Positions 6,499 through 14,792 are shown, counted from the stretch's first letter. The stretch: DNA of 23,075 bases from G039029935 sp039029935 (GCA_039029935.1 JBCCFC010000030.1:1-23075); one strand, 5' to 3'. Translations and numbers: made by a program. Notes: generated by a model from the sequence alone, not told the origin.

Positions 6499-8736
6499 TT
6501 AGGTTATGTTTGTTTGATGTTTTTTATCTTCTTTGTAGGCAAAAAATGACATGACACAGACAGTCAACAGCAGCAGCCCAATCAGCGACAACGAACCAAT
6601 TGAAATTTGTTTGCCAATGCGGCGTGGCGATGTGTCCTCGAATTGGAGACGAACAAAGCCTTCACCTTCTGGGAGCGGGACTGTCATGCGTCCTAACGTG
6701 CCTTCTTCCTCTGGGATAATAGGTAGCTCTTGCACTGGCTCCCCATGCATCCCATCGAGTAGATAGGCGTTCCACCCAGGGTAATAAAAATGATTAAATG
6801 TAATCTGATGGGTATCGTCTTTGGTAATAAAATACACCTCTTCCATAGTTACAGTATGGGCCACTGAACCAAGCGCAACACCATCCCGTTTCAGGTTGGT
6901 GGCGTTGGTGTAATCGACTTTGGTCGAGACTGGCTCGACAGGCTCCCCCATTGCAGCAAGGGTCGTATAATGCTCGGCCATCGGACTCCAGCGCGGAATC
7001 TCCTTGACCCAGCGTGTACTCCCTGTCATCTCATCCGCCGATTGCTGAAAACGCATCAAGGAGGCCAGCCCAATTGGGCCTTCTGCTGGCTCGGTAATGC
7101 GAACCTGAAGCATGGGATAACTGATTACGAGAATGGCGGCGATGATGGACAAAAGCGGTAGGGATAGGGCAGGGTGTGGTGCTTGTTGCTCATTGTTTTG
7201 GGTTGCCCAGATGGCGGGGTGCAAAATTAGCCCTGCAAGAATACTAAAACAAAGCGATGAGACATTGAACCAACGCCAGGGGAACTGTGCAAACCCAAGC
7301 ACTGTGCCAATGATGGGCATATCCCAGAGAGGGGCTGCCCACGTCAGCGCAAACCCCGTTGCTGTAACGCCACAGAGGAGAAAGCAGGCGATTTCCCAGC
7401 GTTGATAGGATAAGCTGTGCAATTCTTTGTGTACTGGTAAGTCAGCATTGTTTCGTACCCCCCCAAACATGCTGACGTCACCGGGTTTCATCAACGGCCA
7501 TAGCATGACCAACCCCAAGGGAATCAGGACCAATGGCACGATGCCGATTTGAAAGCTGATGGGATCATTGGGGCCAAGCTGACTGTTGCCAAATCCCCAT
7601 TGCGGGTCAAAGAGTTGATAGAAGTAGATAAAATGCCCATGAAAATCAAAACGGCCATCAAACCATTGGTCTTCACGGACATCCTGACGTTCAATAAAGG
7701 CAGGTATCCAGAAAATTGCACTCAGCCCCAGCCCCAAGATGCCCCCAAACGCAGGCCAAAGCGCTGTGGAGATCAGCGAGCGAACCCACACCCAAAGCTT
7801 AATCCTCGCAGGCAGCATCCAATCATTTTGGTTGACTGTACGTGATCCTGTTGGTGCGCCATAAACAATTACCAATACAAGGATATAGACGGTCAACACT
7901 GGCGTGAACAGTACGACAACCAGATTACTGGTGAGCATCAATCCGGCATAGCTGATAGCAAGACAACACATCCAGAATATTGTTGAAACGTTCGGGAGGT
8001 GACGACCCGCCGTCTGGGTACGCGTTCTGTTTCCTGTCATCCCCCGAAGGCTCGGTTGTGCATTGATCACACATTGCCTCGCTGCCCATAAACAGAGGGG
8101 CAACCACACAAAGGCCATGCTTTCAGCAAGGTTGCCGCGTATATATAAATTGAGTAAATGGTATGGAATATAGACGTAGACCAGTGCAGAAATCGCAGCG
8201 GCATGACGACCTGCCCATGAGCGCATGAACAGATACATGCTGGTGGCACTGCCAACAATGCTGAGGCCAAAGATAGCCTCTACCGCATCTGTGAAGCCAA
8301 CATTGAAAAAATGGTGGAGTAGCTCGGCCAAGAAGTGACTGCACGGTGCATAGATGTTGAAGAATGGATATCCATAGCCAAAAGCAAAATCTGGACTCCA
8401 GCGCGGCCACCAAATGCCATCCTGTACGGAGCGGTCATACTCAAAGAGAAAGTAGACATGATGACGCGCGTCGTTGGCATCCCAGAAGTAACCTGGTTGG
8501 ACAAACGGTGCAATGGCAAACACCGTGAACGTTAACGTGAGCCAAAAAAGCGTATCTCGCCATAGTGGTGTCATTGTTGCAGCAATCGTTTTGTCTATCT
8601 CTGCTTCGTGTGCAATAGCCGCCGTTGGCATTGCTCTATCTGTACTAGAACTCTGTTTCGTTTCTGGTGAATGCCCGTTATGCAAATCCAACCATCGCTT
8701 ACTTGTGATTGTGTTAAATATAGAATAGCGTAGCAC
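6499..8736 (-). CDS. multi-pass membrane protein, PTPS-related / GT-C-like family
   Basis: A 745-residue integral membrane protein. The first hydrophobic segment is at about 61-80 and the last at about 716-736, with many between. A soluble, beta-rich stretch (about 555-715) precedes the last helix. After the first helix comes the motif PGYFWDANDARHH (81-93), then DG(I)WWPRWSPDFAFGYGYP (106-123) and YIRGNLAES (198-206). These are hallmarks of the family annotated as '6-pyruvoyl-tetrahydropterin synthase-related, membrane domain', whose layout resembles GT-C glycosyltransferases using lipid-linked sugar donors; D86/D89 would be the candidate catalytic acids (inference). The GTG at 8736 lacks an SD, and Met35 (8634) or Met55 (8574) are alternative starts. 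The gene lies 33 bp behind its paralogue and 14 bp before the Nudix gene. Confidence 0.8.
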   Translation of the reverse strand: MLRYSIFNTITSKRWLDLHNGHSPETKQSSSTDRAMPTAAIAHEAEIDKTIAATMTPLWRDTLFWLTLTFTVFAIAPFVQPGYFWDANDARHHVYFLFEYDRSVQDGIWWPRWSPDFAFGYGYPFFNIYAPCSHFLAELLHHFFNVGFTDAVEAIFGLSIVGSATSMYLFMRSWAGRHAAAISALVYVYIPYHLLNLYIRGNLAESMAFVWLPLCLWAARQCVINAQPSLRGMTGNRTRTQTAGRHLPNVSTIFWMCCLAISYAGLMLTSNLVVVLFTPVLTVYILVLVIVYGAPTGSRTVNQNDWMLPARIKLWVWVRSLISTALWPAFGGILGLGLSAIFWIPAFIERQDVREDQWFDGRFDFHGHFIYFYQLFDPQWGFGNSQLGPNDPISFQIGIVPLVLIPLGLVMLWPLMKPGDVSMFGGVRNNADLPVHKELHSLSYQRWEIACFLLCGVTATGFALTWAAPLWDMPIIGTVLGFAQFPWRWFNVSSLCFSILAGLILHPAIWATQNNEQQAPHPALSLPLLSIIAAILVISYPMLQVRITEPAEGPIGLASLMRFQQSADEMTGSTRWVKEIPRWSPMAEHYTTLAAMGEPVEPVSTKVDYTNATNLKRDGVALGSVAHTVTMEEVYFITKDDTHQITFNHFYYPGWNAYLLDGMHGEPVQELPIIPEEEGTLGRMTVPLPEGEGFVRLQFEDTSPRRIGKQISIGSLSLIGLLLLTVCVMSFFAYKEDKKHQTNIT

Positions 8737-8769
8737 ACTTATACAAGCAGTACGCCAATAAATGACCGT

Positions 8770-10479
8770 TTAATCCTCACCAGAGAATATTAACTTGTCG
8801 TCAACGTTACTCTGGACATCTGGCTGTCCAAAGGTGCGGACGGGGAGCCGCTGCCCATCTCGCCAATCATAATACCCAAAATAATATTGGAGTGTATCGA
8901 CATCGATTTCGTCGGGGTTGACATTGACCAAATCGAGCCGATAGATAACCCGCAGAATCTCCCCCTGACGCCATGTGGTCGCCGAACGTTCGTCGCCCAG
9001 CGGCTGGATATCAATTTGTGCGACAACGTTGGGTGCTTGATCATCTGAAATACTCACTGCTTGTAAAAATATATTGTAATCAAACGCTAGTGGATTTAAT
9101 ACTTGCCACGTCAGGTCCACATGCACCTCGCCCGCACCGACATCTTGTGTAGGCGGATTTTTAGTGATGTCAACATCCAACCACGCAATTTGATTGTCGC
9201 CCATGAGCGCAATGGGTGTCGTGGGTGGTTCAACTTGGGTGTATTCAGTTGTTAGATAAGAGGCACTACCAAACACTGTCAACAAAATCAACACAGGCCA
9301 ATAGGGTATTTTGCTGAGTTGGGGACTGAATAATGACAGCGAACCCGCCCCCATCGCTAGCAAGGGACAGGCCAGTAGTATAATCTGCCAAGGATAGGTC
9401 AGCAGACGATCTGCATTTGTCATCTCCCAAAGCCATTGACTTGGCGATAGTGCAAGGCCACACAGTATAATACCTATCGTTAGACAAAATAAAAATGCCC
9501 GTGAATGTTTTGTAAATGCACTTTTGGGTGTTTGTTGAACAAAGAGCCACGTCGCAATCACGCCAAATGCGATGATGACCATGCCCAACTGAAATGGGTA
9601 CTCATCCTGCCAACCAGCAATGCTCGGTGCAACCACCCATCCATTCGCAAAGAACTGAAAAAAGTAAACAAAGTGTTCCTCAAAGCGGATAGATGAAGAT
9701 GGTGAAGGATTGCTCAACGCCTCGATTGCACCTAATGGGATGAGTGTAACCAGTCCCGATATACCACTGACAGCCACAATCAACGTTGTCAACCAGTGAC
9801 GTTCAACCCATAGGGTATACGCCAGCAACAACATTGTTGCCAATAACGCCAGCCCCGCCTGTGTCCGCCACATCCATAGGATACCAAGTATGATGATGGC
9901 GGCGGATGATGGTGTGCGAATGGCGGCATACCTTGCTATGCCAGCGAACACAATGGGCAACAATCCTAAAATAAGTGCATCACTCAGGCTGCCCCGCACA
10001 TAGACTGTCGCCAGAAAGGGGGTCAGTAGCATATAGATCAACCCTGTTAGCCCAGCGACCCGATCACTCAGATGATGTTCTGTGTCCTCCGCTGCATAGC
10101 CGCTGGTTATCGTTCGCACCCACATATACATGCCCACACCACCAGCGATGAAACAAAACGCAAACATCATGCGTATCGCCTCAACGCTTGTCAACCCAAG
10201 CATGACAAATGCCTTGGGCAGCAAAAATGTGGCATTGCCCATGCCCTGCCACACATCCGGTATGGTGGCGATCCGTGCCAGCGGTGTCTGCGCATGAAGA
10301 TTGAAGATAGGCACAAATCCTTCGGTAGTCTGCCAATAGCCAGGATACATGGTTGGCATCCAAGCAAAAATACCGATGAGTAATACCGACCATAAACCAA
10401 CGGGAATGGTCTTGCTCTGTTTCAACTGTTCAGTAAATGTTACGTAGCGCGCTGTCGATGGCGTCGTATGGTAATCCAT
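8770..10479 (-). CDS. multi-pass membrane protein, divergent paralogue of the downstream GT-C-like gene
   Basis: About 569 residues, with roughly ten hydrophobic segments from residue 28 to 410 and a soluble C-terminal domain of about 150 residues. It aligns by eye with the next gene: PGYW after helix 1, YVRGSLSDA against YIRGNLAES, HFVYFFQFFANGW against HFIYFYQLFDPQW, and YPWQI against FPWRW. The acidic DANDARHH and PRWSPDFAFGYGYP motifs are missing, so if the family is enzymatic this copy is probably not, and may be a partner subunit. A GTG (10482) is followed directly by ATG (10479). The promoter TGCTATAAT would place the transcript start at about the ATG, so I favour ATG and a leaderless message. 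It is the first gene of the operon leading to pheT. Confidence 0.75.
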   Translation of the reverse strand: MDYHTTPSTARYVTFTEQLKQSKTIPVGLWSVLLIGIFAWMPTMYPGYWQTTEGFVPIFNLHAQTPLARIATIPDVWQGMGNATFLLPKAFVMLGLTSVEAIRMMFAFCFIAGGVGMYMWVRTITSGYAAEDTEHHLSDRVAGLTGLIYMLLTPFLATVYVRGSLSDALILGLLPIVFAGIARYAAIRTPSSAAIIILGILWMWRTQAGLALLATMLLLAYTLWVERHWLTTLIVAVSGISGLVTLIPLGAIEALSNPSPSSSIRFEEHFVYFFQFFANGWVVAPSIAGWQDEYPFQLGMVIIAFGVIATWLFVQQTPKSAFTKHSRAFLFCLTIGIILCGLALSPSQWLWEMTNADRLLTYPWQIILLACPLLAMGAGSLSLFSPQLSKIPYWPVLILLTVFGSASYLTTEYTQVEPPTTPIALMGDNQIAWLDVDITKNPPTQDVGAGEVHVDLTWQVLNPLAFDYNIFLQAVSISDDQAPNVVAQIDIQPLGDERSATTWRQGEILRVIYRLDLVNVNPDEIDVDTLQYYFGYYDWRDGQRLPVRTFGQPDVQSNVDDKLIFSGED

Positions 10480-10482
10480 CAC

Positions 10483-10698
10483 CTAATTATAGCATGTGAC
10501 AGGTGGAGGGGGTAAAATGGGAAGTGAAAAAAGTGATAAATCAAAAAAAGGGCAATATAACGATTTCGGTGAGACTATAACAACTTTTGGCACGGTGCGG
10601 CGCATCACCACAACTGGTGCCGTTTTTGCCATTTCAAATGCTGTATTGGGATTGATTTTTAAATCGCTTGATGCATATGTTCGATACAATTCGTTCAT
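10483..10698 (-). pseudogene. truncated Phd/YefM-type antitoxin remnant
   Basis: From the ATG at 10698, preceded by AAGAGGG, the first ~48 residues (MNELYRTYASSDLKINPNTA, then TAPVVVMRRTVPKVVIVSP) match the N-terminal DNA-binding half of the intact antitoxin at 21739-22020 (MHTLYQTASVGDLKANANTM; GPVVILSRATPKAVLVSP). After SPKSLY the sequence runs into an unrelated proline-rich tail ending CYN and stops at the operon promoter. The C-terminal toxin-binding half and any toxin gene are missing. It could still bind DNA as an orphan domain, but a remnant is the simpler reading. A longer in-frame upstream extension to 10746 is unlikely because it crosses a hairpin. Confidence 0.6.
10486..10494 (-). 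promoter_or_regulatory. extended -10 promoter (TGCTATAAT)
   Basis: A perfect TATAAT with an upstream TG dinucleotide on the minus strand. The expected start of transcription, 6-8 nt downstream, coincides with the ATG at 10479, and no Shine-Dalgarno sequence lies between, so the membrane-protein message may be leaderless. No good -35 hexamer is seen, which extended -10 promoters tolerate. The element lies inside the 3' end of the antitoxin remnant. Confidence 0.55.
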
Positions 10699-10717
10699 CA
10701 ACCCTCTTTTGAATCTT

Positions 10718-10750
10718 ATCGTTGCGCAGACAAGATGTCTACGCAACGAT
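10718..10750. other. hairpin between GST gene and antitoxin remnant
   Basis: ATCGTTGCG/CGCAACGAT (10718-10726 with 10742-10750) plus AGAC/GTCT closes on a 5-nt loop. The single mismatch is C-A on the plus strand but a G-U wobble on the minus strand, suggesting it acts in minus-strand RNA, that is in the leader of the antitoxin remnant or the trailer of the GST gene. No U-tract follows. Confidence 0.5.
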
Positions 10751-10837
10751 TGTGATCATCTTCTTTGGCTGAATGTCCTTAACAATCATCATATCTAAAA
10801 TAGCATCTTGTATTGATCTAATTGTCAATTTTGATTA

Positions 10838-11467
10838 TTATATCAACGAGCTTGCTTCATCCATCGATATATGCTTCGAATGCGCTTCAATCCGTTCAAA
10901 CCATGCCAAAATATTGGGATAATTGTCAAGACTAAACCCACCCTCATCAGCCACACGTGTGTAGGCATAGAGCGAGATATCCGCAATCGTATAGTCATCA
11001 CCTGCCAAATATGGTGTTTGACCAAGTTGTTGTTCCATCACATCCAGAGCGGCGTACCCCCGTACGCGTTTTTTGTCGAGCGACTCTTTTTGCTCTTTAC
11101 CCTGATTGAGATACTTCATCACAAAACGGGCAACAGCAACAAACGGCTCGTGGCTGTATTGTTCAAAAAACTGCCACTGCAACACTCGTGTCCGCACAAG
11201 ACGGTCCGCTGGCAGATAGGGTGTCCCCTCCGCAAAAAAGTTGAGGATGGCGTTGGACTCTGTAAGATATTGCCCCGCGTAAGGACCCTCATCCACACGC
11301 ACCGTGGGGATGCGCCCATTGGGATTCATCGCCAAAAATTCGGGGGTACGTGTTTCCTGTTTCATGATGTCAATGTGCTGCCAGGTGTGGTCGATGTCTA
11401 GTAGGCTCATGATGAGTTTGACTTTGTAGCAGTTGCCTGAGTAGATGTCACCGTAAACTGTGTACAT
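10838..11467 (-). CDS. glutathione S-transferase family protein
   Basis: A 209-residue cytosolic GST. The N-terminal thioredoxin-like domain (1-77) starts MYTVYGDIYSGNCYKVKL, where Ser10 is the likely glutathione-activating residue. It carries the cis-proline in GRIPTVRVDEG and the glutathione gamma-glutamyl contact motif TESNAIL. The helical C-terminal domain contains the N-capping motif GDDYTIADISLYAY. The SD AGGA lies 9 nt upstream of the ATG. It follows the CoA-transferase terminator, so it is probably its own transcription unit. Substrate specificity cannot be read from the sequence. Confidence 0.92.
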   Translation of the reverse strand: MYTVYGDIYSGNCYKVKLIMSLLDIDHTWQHIDIMKQETRTPEFLAMNPNGRIPTVRVDEGPYAGQYLTESNAILNFFAEGTPYLPADRLVRTRVLQWQFFEQYSHEPFVAVARFVMKYLNQGKEQKESLDKKRVRGYAALDVMEQQLGQTPYLAGDDYTIADISLYAYTRVADEGGFSLDNYPNILAWFERIEAHSKHISMDEASSLI

Positions 11468-11511
11468 GATGGTTTCCTATGCCTTTCGCTATGTCTAAGT
11501 TGAGATAAATT

Positions 11512-11562
11512 AAAAATCAGGCCAAATGATTCTTTCAAACGTAAAAGAATCACTTGACCTGA
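11512..11562 (-). terminator. intrinsic terminator of the thiolase/CoA-transferase operon
   Basis: Arms 11517-11535 and 11544-11562 (19 bp) enclose an 8-nt loop. Two positions mismatch on the plus strand but form G-U wobbles on the minus strand, and the minus-strand stem is followed by UUUUUAAUUUA. Both point to use in minus-strand RNA, about 115 nt past the CoA-transferase stop and 45 nt before the GST start. Confidence 0.85.
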
Positions 11563-11677
11563 CTTAATATTAACATGGGTCACTCATCGGTTCAAATGAA
11601 TTATCTCGATACTTTGCATCGGTTTTGTCGATGTGATATTCATAGAGCGGTCTATCGACGGGTTTTTGAATTAAGTG

Positions 11678-13030
11678 TCAATTTAGCTGCGTCACAAATT
11701 CAGCATCCGTCTTCTCTCTCACCTCATCCAACGTCACATCCGGCATCAACTCAACCAACGTCAACTGTCCATCAACAAACTTGAACACAGCCAAATCTGT
11801 AATCACCACATCCACTGCGTTCATGGCCGTCAACGGTAAGGTGCAGCTAGGCACAATTTTGGCCTGCCCGTTGCGAGTGGCGTGGGTCATGGTGACGATC
11901 AGGCGTTTGGCGCCAGAGGCCAAGTCCATCGCACCGCCGACACCGAGTAACGGCTTTCCCGGAACGGCCCAGTTTGCCAAGTTGCCCGCCTCATCGACCT
12001 GTAGACCGCCCATAATGGCGACATCTATGTGACCACCACGAATCATGGCAAAGGAATCGGCACTGTCAAAGTAGCTCGTACCGGGCAGGGCGGTCACAGG
12101 AATTTTGCCCGCATTGACCGGGTAGTCCATTGCACCGCCTTCCTTTGGTGCGGGACCGACGCCTAACATGCCATTTTCGGTGTGGAGAATGATGCCATGT
12201 TCGGGTGTGATGAAGTCAGCAACCAAAGTCGGGATGCCGACACCCAGATTCACAATGTCACCCGCATTGAGTTCGGCCAACGCACGTTGTGCCATCAACA
12301 TACGGCTTGAGTCTACCTTTTTTGCCCCGCCAGAGATGGAGGCCGATGACCCCAAATCTTCCAGCGTGGTATGTGCCTGCACCAAGTAATCGACATAGCA
12401 GCCCGGTGTGTGGATTTCGTTGGGGTCGAGTTCGCCAATCGGCACGATGGTTTCTGCCTCAACAATGACCACATCCGCAGCGGTTGCCATCGCACGGTTA
12501 AAGTTCTGCTCGGTCATGCGATAGACCAGATTTCCAGCAGTATCCGCTTTCCATGCCCGAATCAAGGCGACATTGCCGCGAATGGGTGTTTGGAAGACAT
12601 ACTCTCTGCCATCAATGATGCGTGTCTCTTTGTCCTTGGCGAGCACTGTCCCCGCCGATGTTGGTGTGAAGAATCCGCCGATACCCGCCCCTCCTGCACG
12701 GATGGCCTCACCCAGTGAGCCTTGAGGTAGCAGCTCTACTTCCATCGCACCCGACTGCGCTGCCTCAACCGCCTCGCGATTGCTGGTGAAGAAGGAGCCA
12801 ATGGCCTTTTTGATTTGCCCATTGCGCAACAGCCGACCACCACCAAGGTTAGTTTCACCGACATTGTTGGCAACATAGGTTAAGCCTTTGACATCGGTTT
12901 CGGCAATGGCGTGGAGCAGGTGAACAGGGTTGCCCGTCATGCCAAAGCCACCGACAAGCATTGTGTCACCGCTTTTGACATGGGTCGCAGCTTCAGCCAC
13001 CGTAATCTGTGGAACTGTTTTCATACTCAT
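11678..13030 (-). CDS. 3-oxoacid CoA-transferase, A and B subunits fused
   Basis: A family I CoA-transferase of about 450 residues with both halves in one chain, as in animal SCOT. The A half covers about 1-235 (VKSGDTMLVGGFGMTGNP; GGGRLLRNGQIKKAIGSFF; IIDGREYVFQTPI). A short Ser/Gly linker follows, then the B half, about 244-450 (LGVGIPTLVADFI; HTENGMLGVGPAPKEG). The glutamate of ENGMLG (residue 285 from this start) is the catalytic residue that forms the glutamyl-CoA intermediate. It moves CoA from succinyl-CoA or another donor to a beta-keto acid. The SD AGGGAG overlaps the thiolase stop codon and sits 8 nt before ATG 13030, so I prefer this over the upstream GTG at 13039. Bacterial homologues are usually two separate genes. 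The exact substrate (acetoacetate or 3-oxoadipate) is not resolved. Confidence 0.92.
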   Translation of the reverse strand: MSMKTVPQITVAEAATHVKSGDTMLVGGFGMTGNPVHLLHAIAETDVKGLTYVANNVGETNLGGGRLLRNGQIKKAIGSFFTSNREAVEAAQSGAMEVELLPQGSLGEAIRAGGAGIGGFFTPTSAGTVLAKDKETRIIDGREYVFQTPIRGNVALIRAWKADTAGNLVYRMTEQNFNRAMATAADVVIVEAETIVPIGELDPNEIHTPGCYVDYLVQAHTTLEDLGSSASISGGAKKVDSSRMLMAQRALAELNAGDIVNLGVGIPTLVADFITPEHGIILHTENGMLGVGPAPKEGGAMDYPVNAGKIPVTALPGTSYFDSADSFAMIRGGHIDVAIMGGLQVDEAGNLANWAVPGKPLLGVGGAMDLASGAKRLIVTMTHATRNGQAKIVPSCTLPLTAMNAVDVVITDLAVFKFVDGQLTLVELMPDVTLDEVREKTDAEFVTQLN

Positions 13031-13042
13031 GTGCAACACTCC

Positions 13043-14329
13043 CTAGCGTACTAACTCAACCACGGTTGCCTCACCTTGCCCAACACCGACGCATAATGTC
13101 GCCAGCCCATACTGCATGTCCTCACCTTCATCGGCGCGACGATGCATTTCGTGTAGCAAAGTCGTCAAGATGCGCGCCCCGGAGCACCCAAGCGGATGTC
13201 CCAGCGCAATCGCCCCACCGTTGACATTGGTGATGTCTTCGCTCAGATTAAGCTGACGCAGCACGGCAAGCGACTGGACGGCAAAGGCTTCATTAAGTTC
13301 TGCTAAATCGACATCCTCAATCGCAATGCCTGCACGTTGCAATGCCTTGTTGGTTGCATGAACAGGACCCAGCCCCATCACACGTGGGTCTACACCCGCC
13401 GCTCCAGAAGCCATCCAACGAGCCATGGGCTTGATACCCAGTTCATCGGCCTTGCTCTTGGACATGAGAACGACCGCACATGCACCATCATTCAAACCAC
13501 TTGAGTTGCCAGCGGTGACTGTCCCGTTGAGCCGGAAGGCAGGACGTAATTTTGCCAGTGATTCCATGTTTGTCGCCAGTTCATAGCCCTTTGTCTCTGA
13601 TACCGAGCCATTTTTTGTATAGCGTGGATGCTCGTCGGTGTCAAAGACAATCGGGTCACGTCTACGTTGTGGAATGGTGACAGGCGTGATTTCGCGTTGA
13701 AAATAACCTTCGTTGATGGCGTTGACCGCACGGGCTTGGCTTTGCAGTGCAAATTGATCCTGCTGTTCGCGCGAAATCTCGCCACCGTTGATTTCACCCG
13801 CACAACTCATGTCAAAGATATTTTCAGCCGTCTCACCCATCCCCTCCAGCGGGAACAACTTCTCCATTGCTGGGTTTGGATAGCGCCAACCAAGCGTCGT
13901 GTCGTAGCCCGTGATGTTGCCCGATGGCCCAAAGCCTGTTGGGTTCTTGGGCATGGAATAAGGGGCACGTGTCATGCTCTCGACACCACCAGCGATAAAA
14001 ACATCGCCCTCACCGCACTTGATGGCGCGGGCAGCTTGGTTAACTGCGTTGAGTCCGCTGGCGCAGAGGCGGTTGACAGTGACGCCACCGATGTGTTGTG
14101 GCAACCCTGCCAGCAACAAGGCCATACGCGCCACATTGCGGTTATCCTCACCCGCTTGGTTGGCGCATCCTAAGTAAACTTCTTCTATCAGTGCCGGATC
14201 GACACCTGCCCGGTTGACTGCCTCTTTGATCGCAACAGCGGCCAAATCATCCGGACGCACCTGCGAGAGTGTGCCGCGGATGCGGCCAATTGGTGTGCGT
14301 ACAGCACTGACAATCACAACTTCGTTCAT
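13043..14329 (-). CDS. acetyl-CoA acyltransferase (thiolase)
   Basis: A 428-residue thiolase that cleaves 3-ketoacyl-CoA with CoA or condenses acetyl-CoA. The catalytic residues are in place: Cys89 in VNRLCASGLNAV, His378 in GGAIALGHPLGCSGAR, Cys413 in LCVGVGQGEA, and NEAF at 346-349. The DTTLGWRYPNP segment (143-153) resembles 3-oxoadipyl-CoA thiolases of the PcaF/PaaJ type, which with the downstream CoA-transferase suggests beta-ketoadipate or a similar beta-keto-acid pathway. Acetoacetyl-CoA metabolism is the alternative. The SD GAGGGA lies 8 nt before the ATG. It is the first gene of a two-gene operon, and the next start codon lies 12 bp after this stop. Confidence 0.95.
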   Translation of the reverse strand: MNEVVIVSAVRTPIGRIRGTLSQVRPDDLAAVAIKEAVNRAGVDPALIEEVYLGCANQAGEDNRNVARMALLLAGLPQHIGGVTVNRLCASGLNAVNQAARAIKCGEGDVFIAGGVESMTRAPYSMPKNPTGFGPSGNITGYDTTLGWRYPNPAMEKLFPLEGMGETAENIFDMSCAGEINGGEISREQQDQFALQSQARAVNAINEGYFQREITPVTIPQRRRDPIVFDTDEHPRYTKNGSVSETKGYELATNMESLAKLRPAFRLNGTVTAGNSSGLNDGACAVVLMSKSKADELGIKPMARWMASGAAGVDPRVMGLGPVHATNKALQRAGIAIEDVDLAELNEAFAVQSLAVLRQLNLSEDITNVNGGAIALGHPLGCSGARILTTLLHEMHRRADEGEDMQYGLATLCVGVGQGEATVVELVR

Positions 14330-14398
14330 GGTATTTTCCCTCTAGTTTTTGGCATTTTTTGTAATAGTCAGATAGAACTCGAGCAGTTTTGACGCCCG

Positions 14399-14450
14399 CG
14401 TTCCGTCCCTATCCGCGTCAACAAATACAGACGCGGATAGGGACGGAACG
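14399..14450. repeat. perfect 21-bp palindrome (family 1, copy 1)
   Basis: Arms 14399-14419 and 14430-14450 are perfectly complementary around a 10-nt AT-rich loop. The right arm contains GCGGATAGGGACGGA, closely related to GCGGATTTAGGGAGCGA in the palindrome at 20673-20752. It lies in the divergent spacer between the thiolase and thioredoxin-fold genes. Confidence 0.85.
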
Positions 14451-14560
14451 AGAACACAAGGTGTTTAACCTGTTGTTGACCATTACAGTTTTTGGAATTT
14501 TTTGGAGAACTGAAACAGCGAAGCAAAACTACGAATGTTTTAGAAATAAGCTATCAAAAA

Positions 14561-14643
14561 TACGACAGCGAATTTGGGCTGGGAACGGATTATATTTCCT
14601 GTACACGAGAAAAATCCGTTGCCCACCCAAATCAGTTGTCGTA
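14561..14643. repeat. 31-bp imperfect inverted repeat
   Basis: Arms 14561-14591 and 14613-14643 match in three blocks (TACGACA, ATTTGGG, AACGGATT) separated by short mismatched stretches, with a 21-nt loop. It lies 53 bp upstream of the promoter of the thioredoxin-fold gene. The 14330-14792 spacer holds no convincing gene; the two short ORFs crossing it run through this repeat and the palindrome. Confidence 0.75.
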
Positions 14644-14695
14644 TGACCTTCTAACTACTTTTCAGTTTCACTTCGGGTTCTCCTCTTTATATTTG

Positions 14696-14704
14696 TGGTA
14701 TAAT
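14696..14704 (+). promoter_or_regulatory. extended -10 promoter (TGGTATAAT)
   Basis: A perfect TATAAT preceded by TG one base upstream. The expected transcript start is at about 14711, giving an ~80-nt leader that contains the hairpin at 14717-14747 before the ATG at 14793. No clear -35 hexamer is seen. Confidence 0.55.
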
Positions 14705-14716
14705 ATAACAATTAGA

Positions 14717-14747
14717 GGGCATCCACAAAAAGAGGGTTTGGATGCCC
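14717..14747 (+). promoter_or_regulatory. 5' leader hairpin of the thioredoxin-fold gene
   Basis: GGGCATCC (14717-14724) pairs with GGATGCCC (14740-14747) around a 15-nt loop that contains the SD-like AGAGGG. It would fold at the very 5' end of the predicted transcript and would bury the alternative ATG at 14742, which argues for the downstream start. Confidence 0.45.
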
Positions 14748-14792
14748 ATTCATTGCACAGGTATCATGGAATCTAAATTGAGGCGAATTAAC

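Noticed and set aside
10496..10798. 100-codon plus-strand ORF antisense to the antitoxin remnant
   Set aside because: It runs through the 10718-10750 hairpin, has low-complexity Lys/Gly start and no homologue; the minus-strand frame matches a known family.
14389..14776. 85- and 94-codon plus-strand ORFs in the thiolase/thioredoxin spacer
   Set aside because: They cross the perfect palindrome, the 31-bp inverted repeat and the promoter, and the protein composition is not gene-like.
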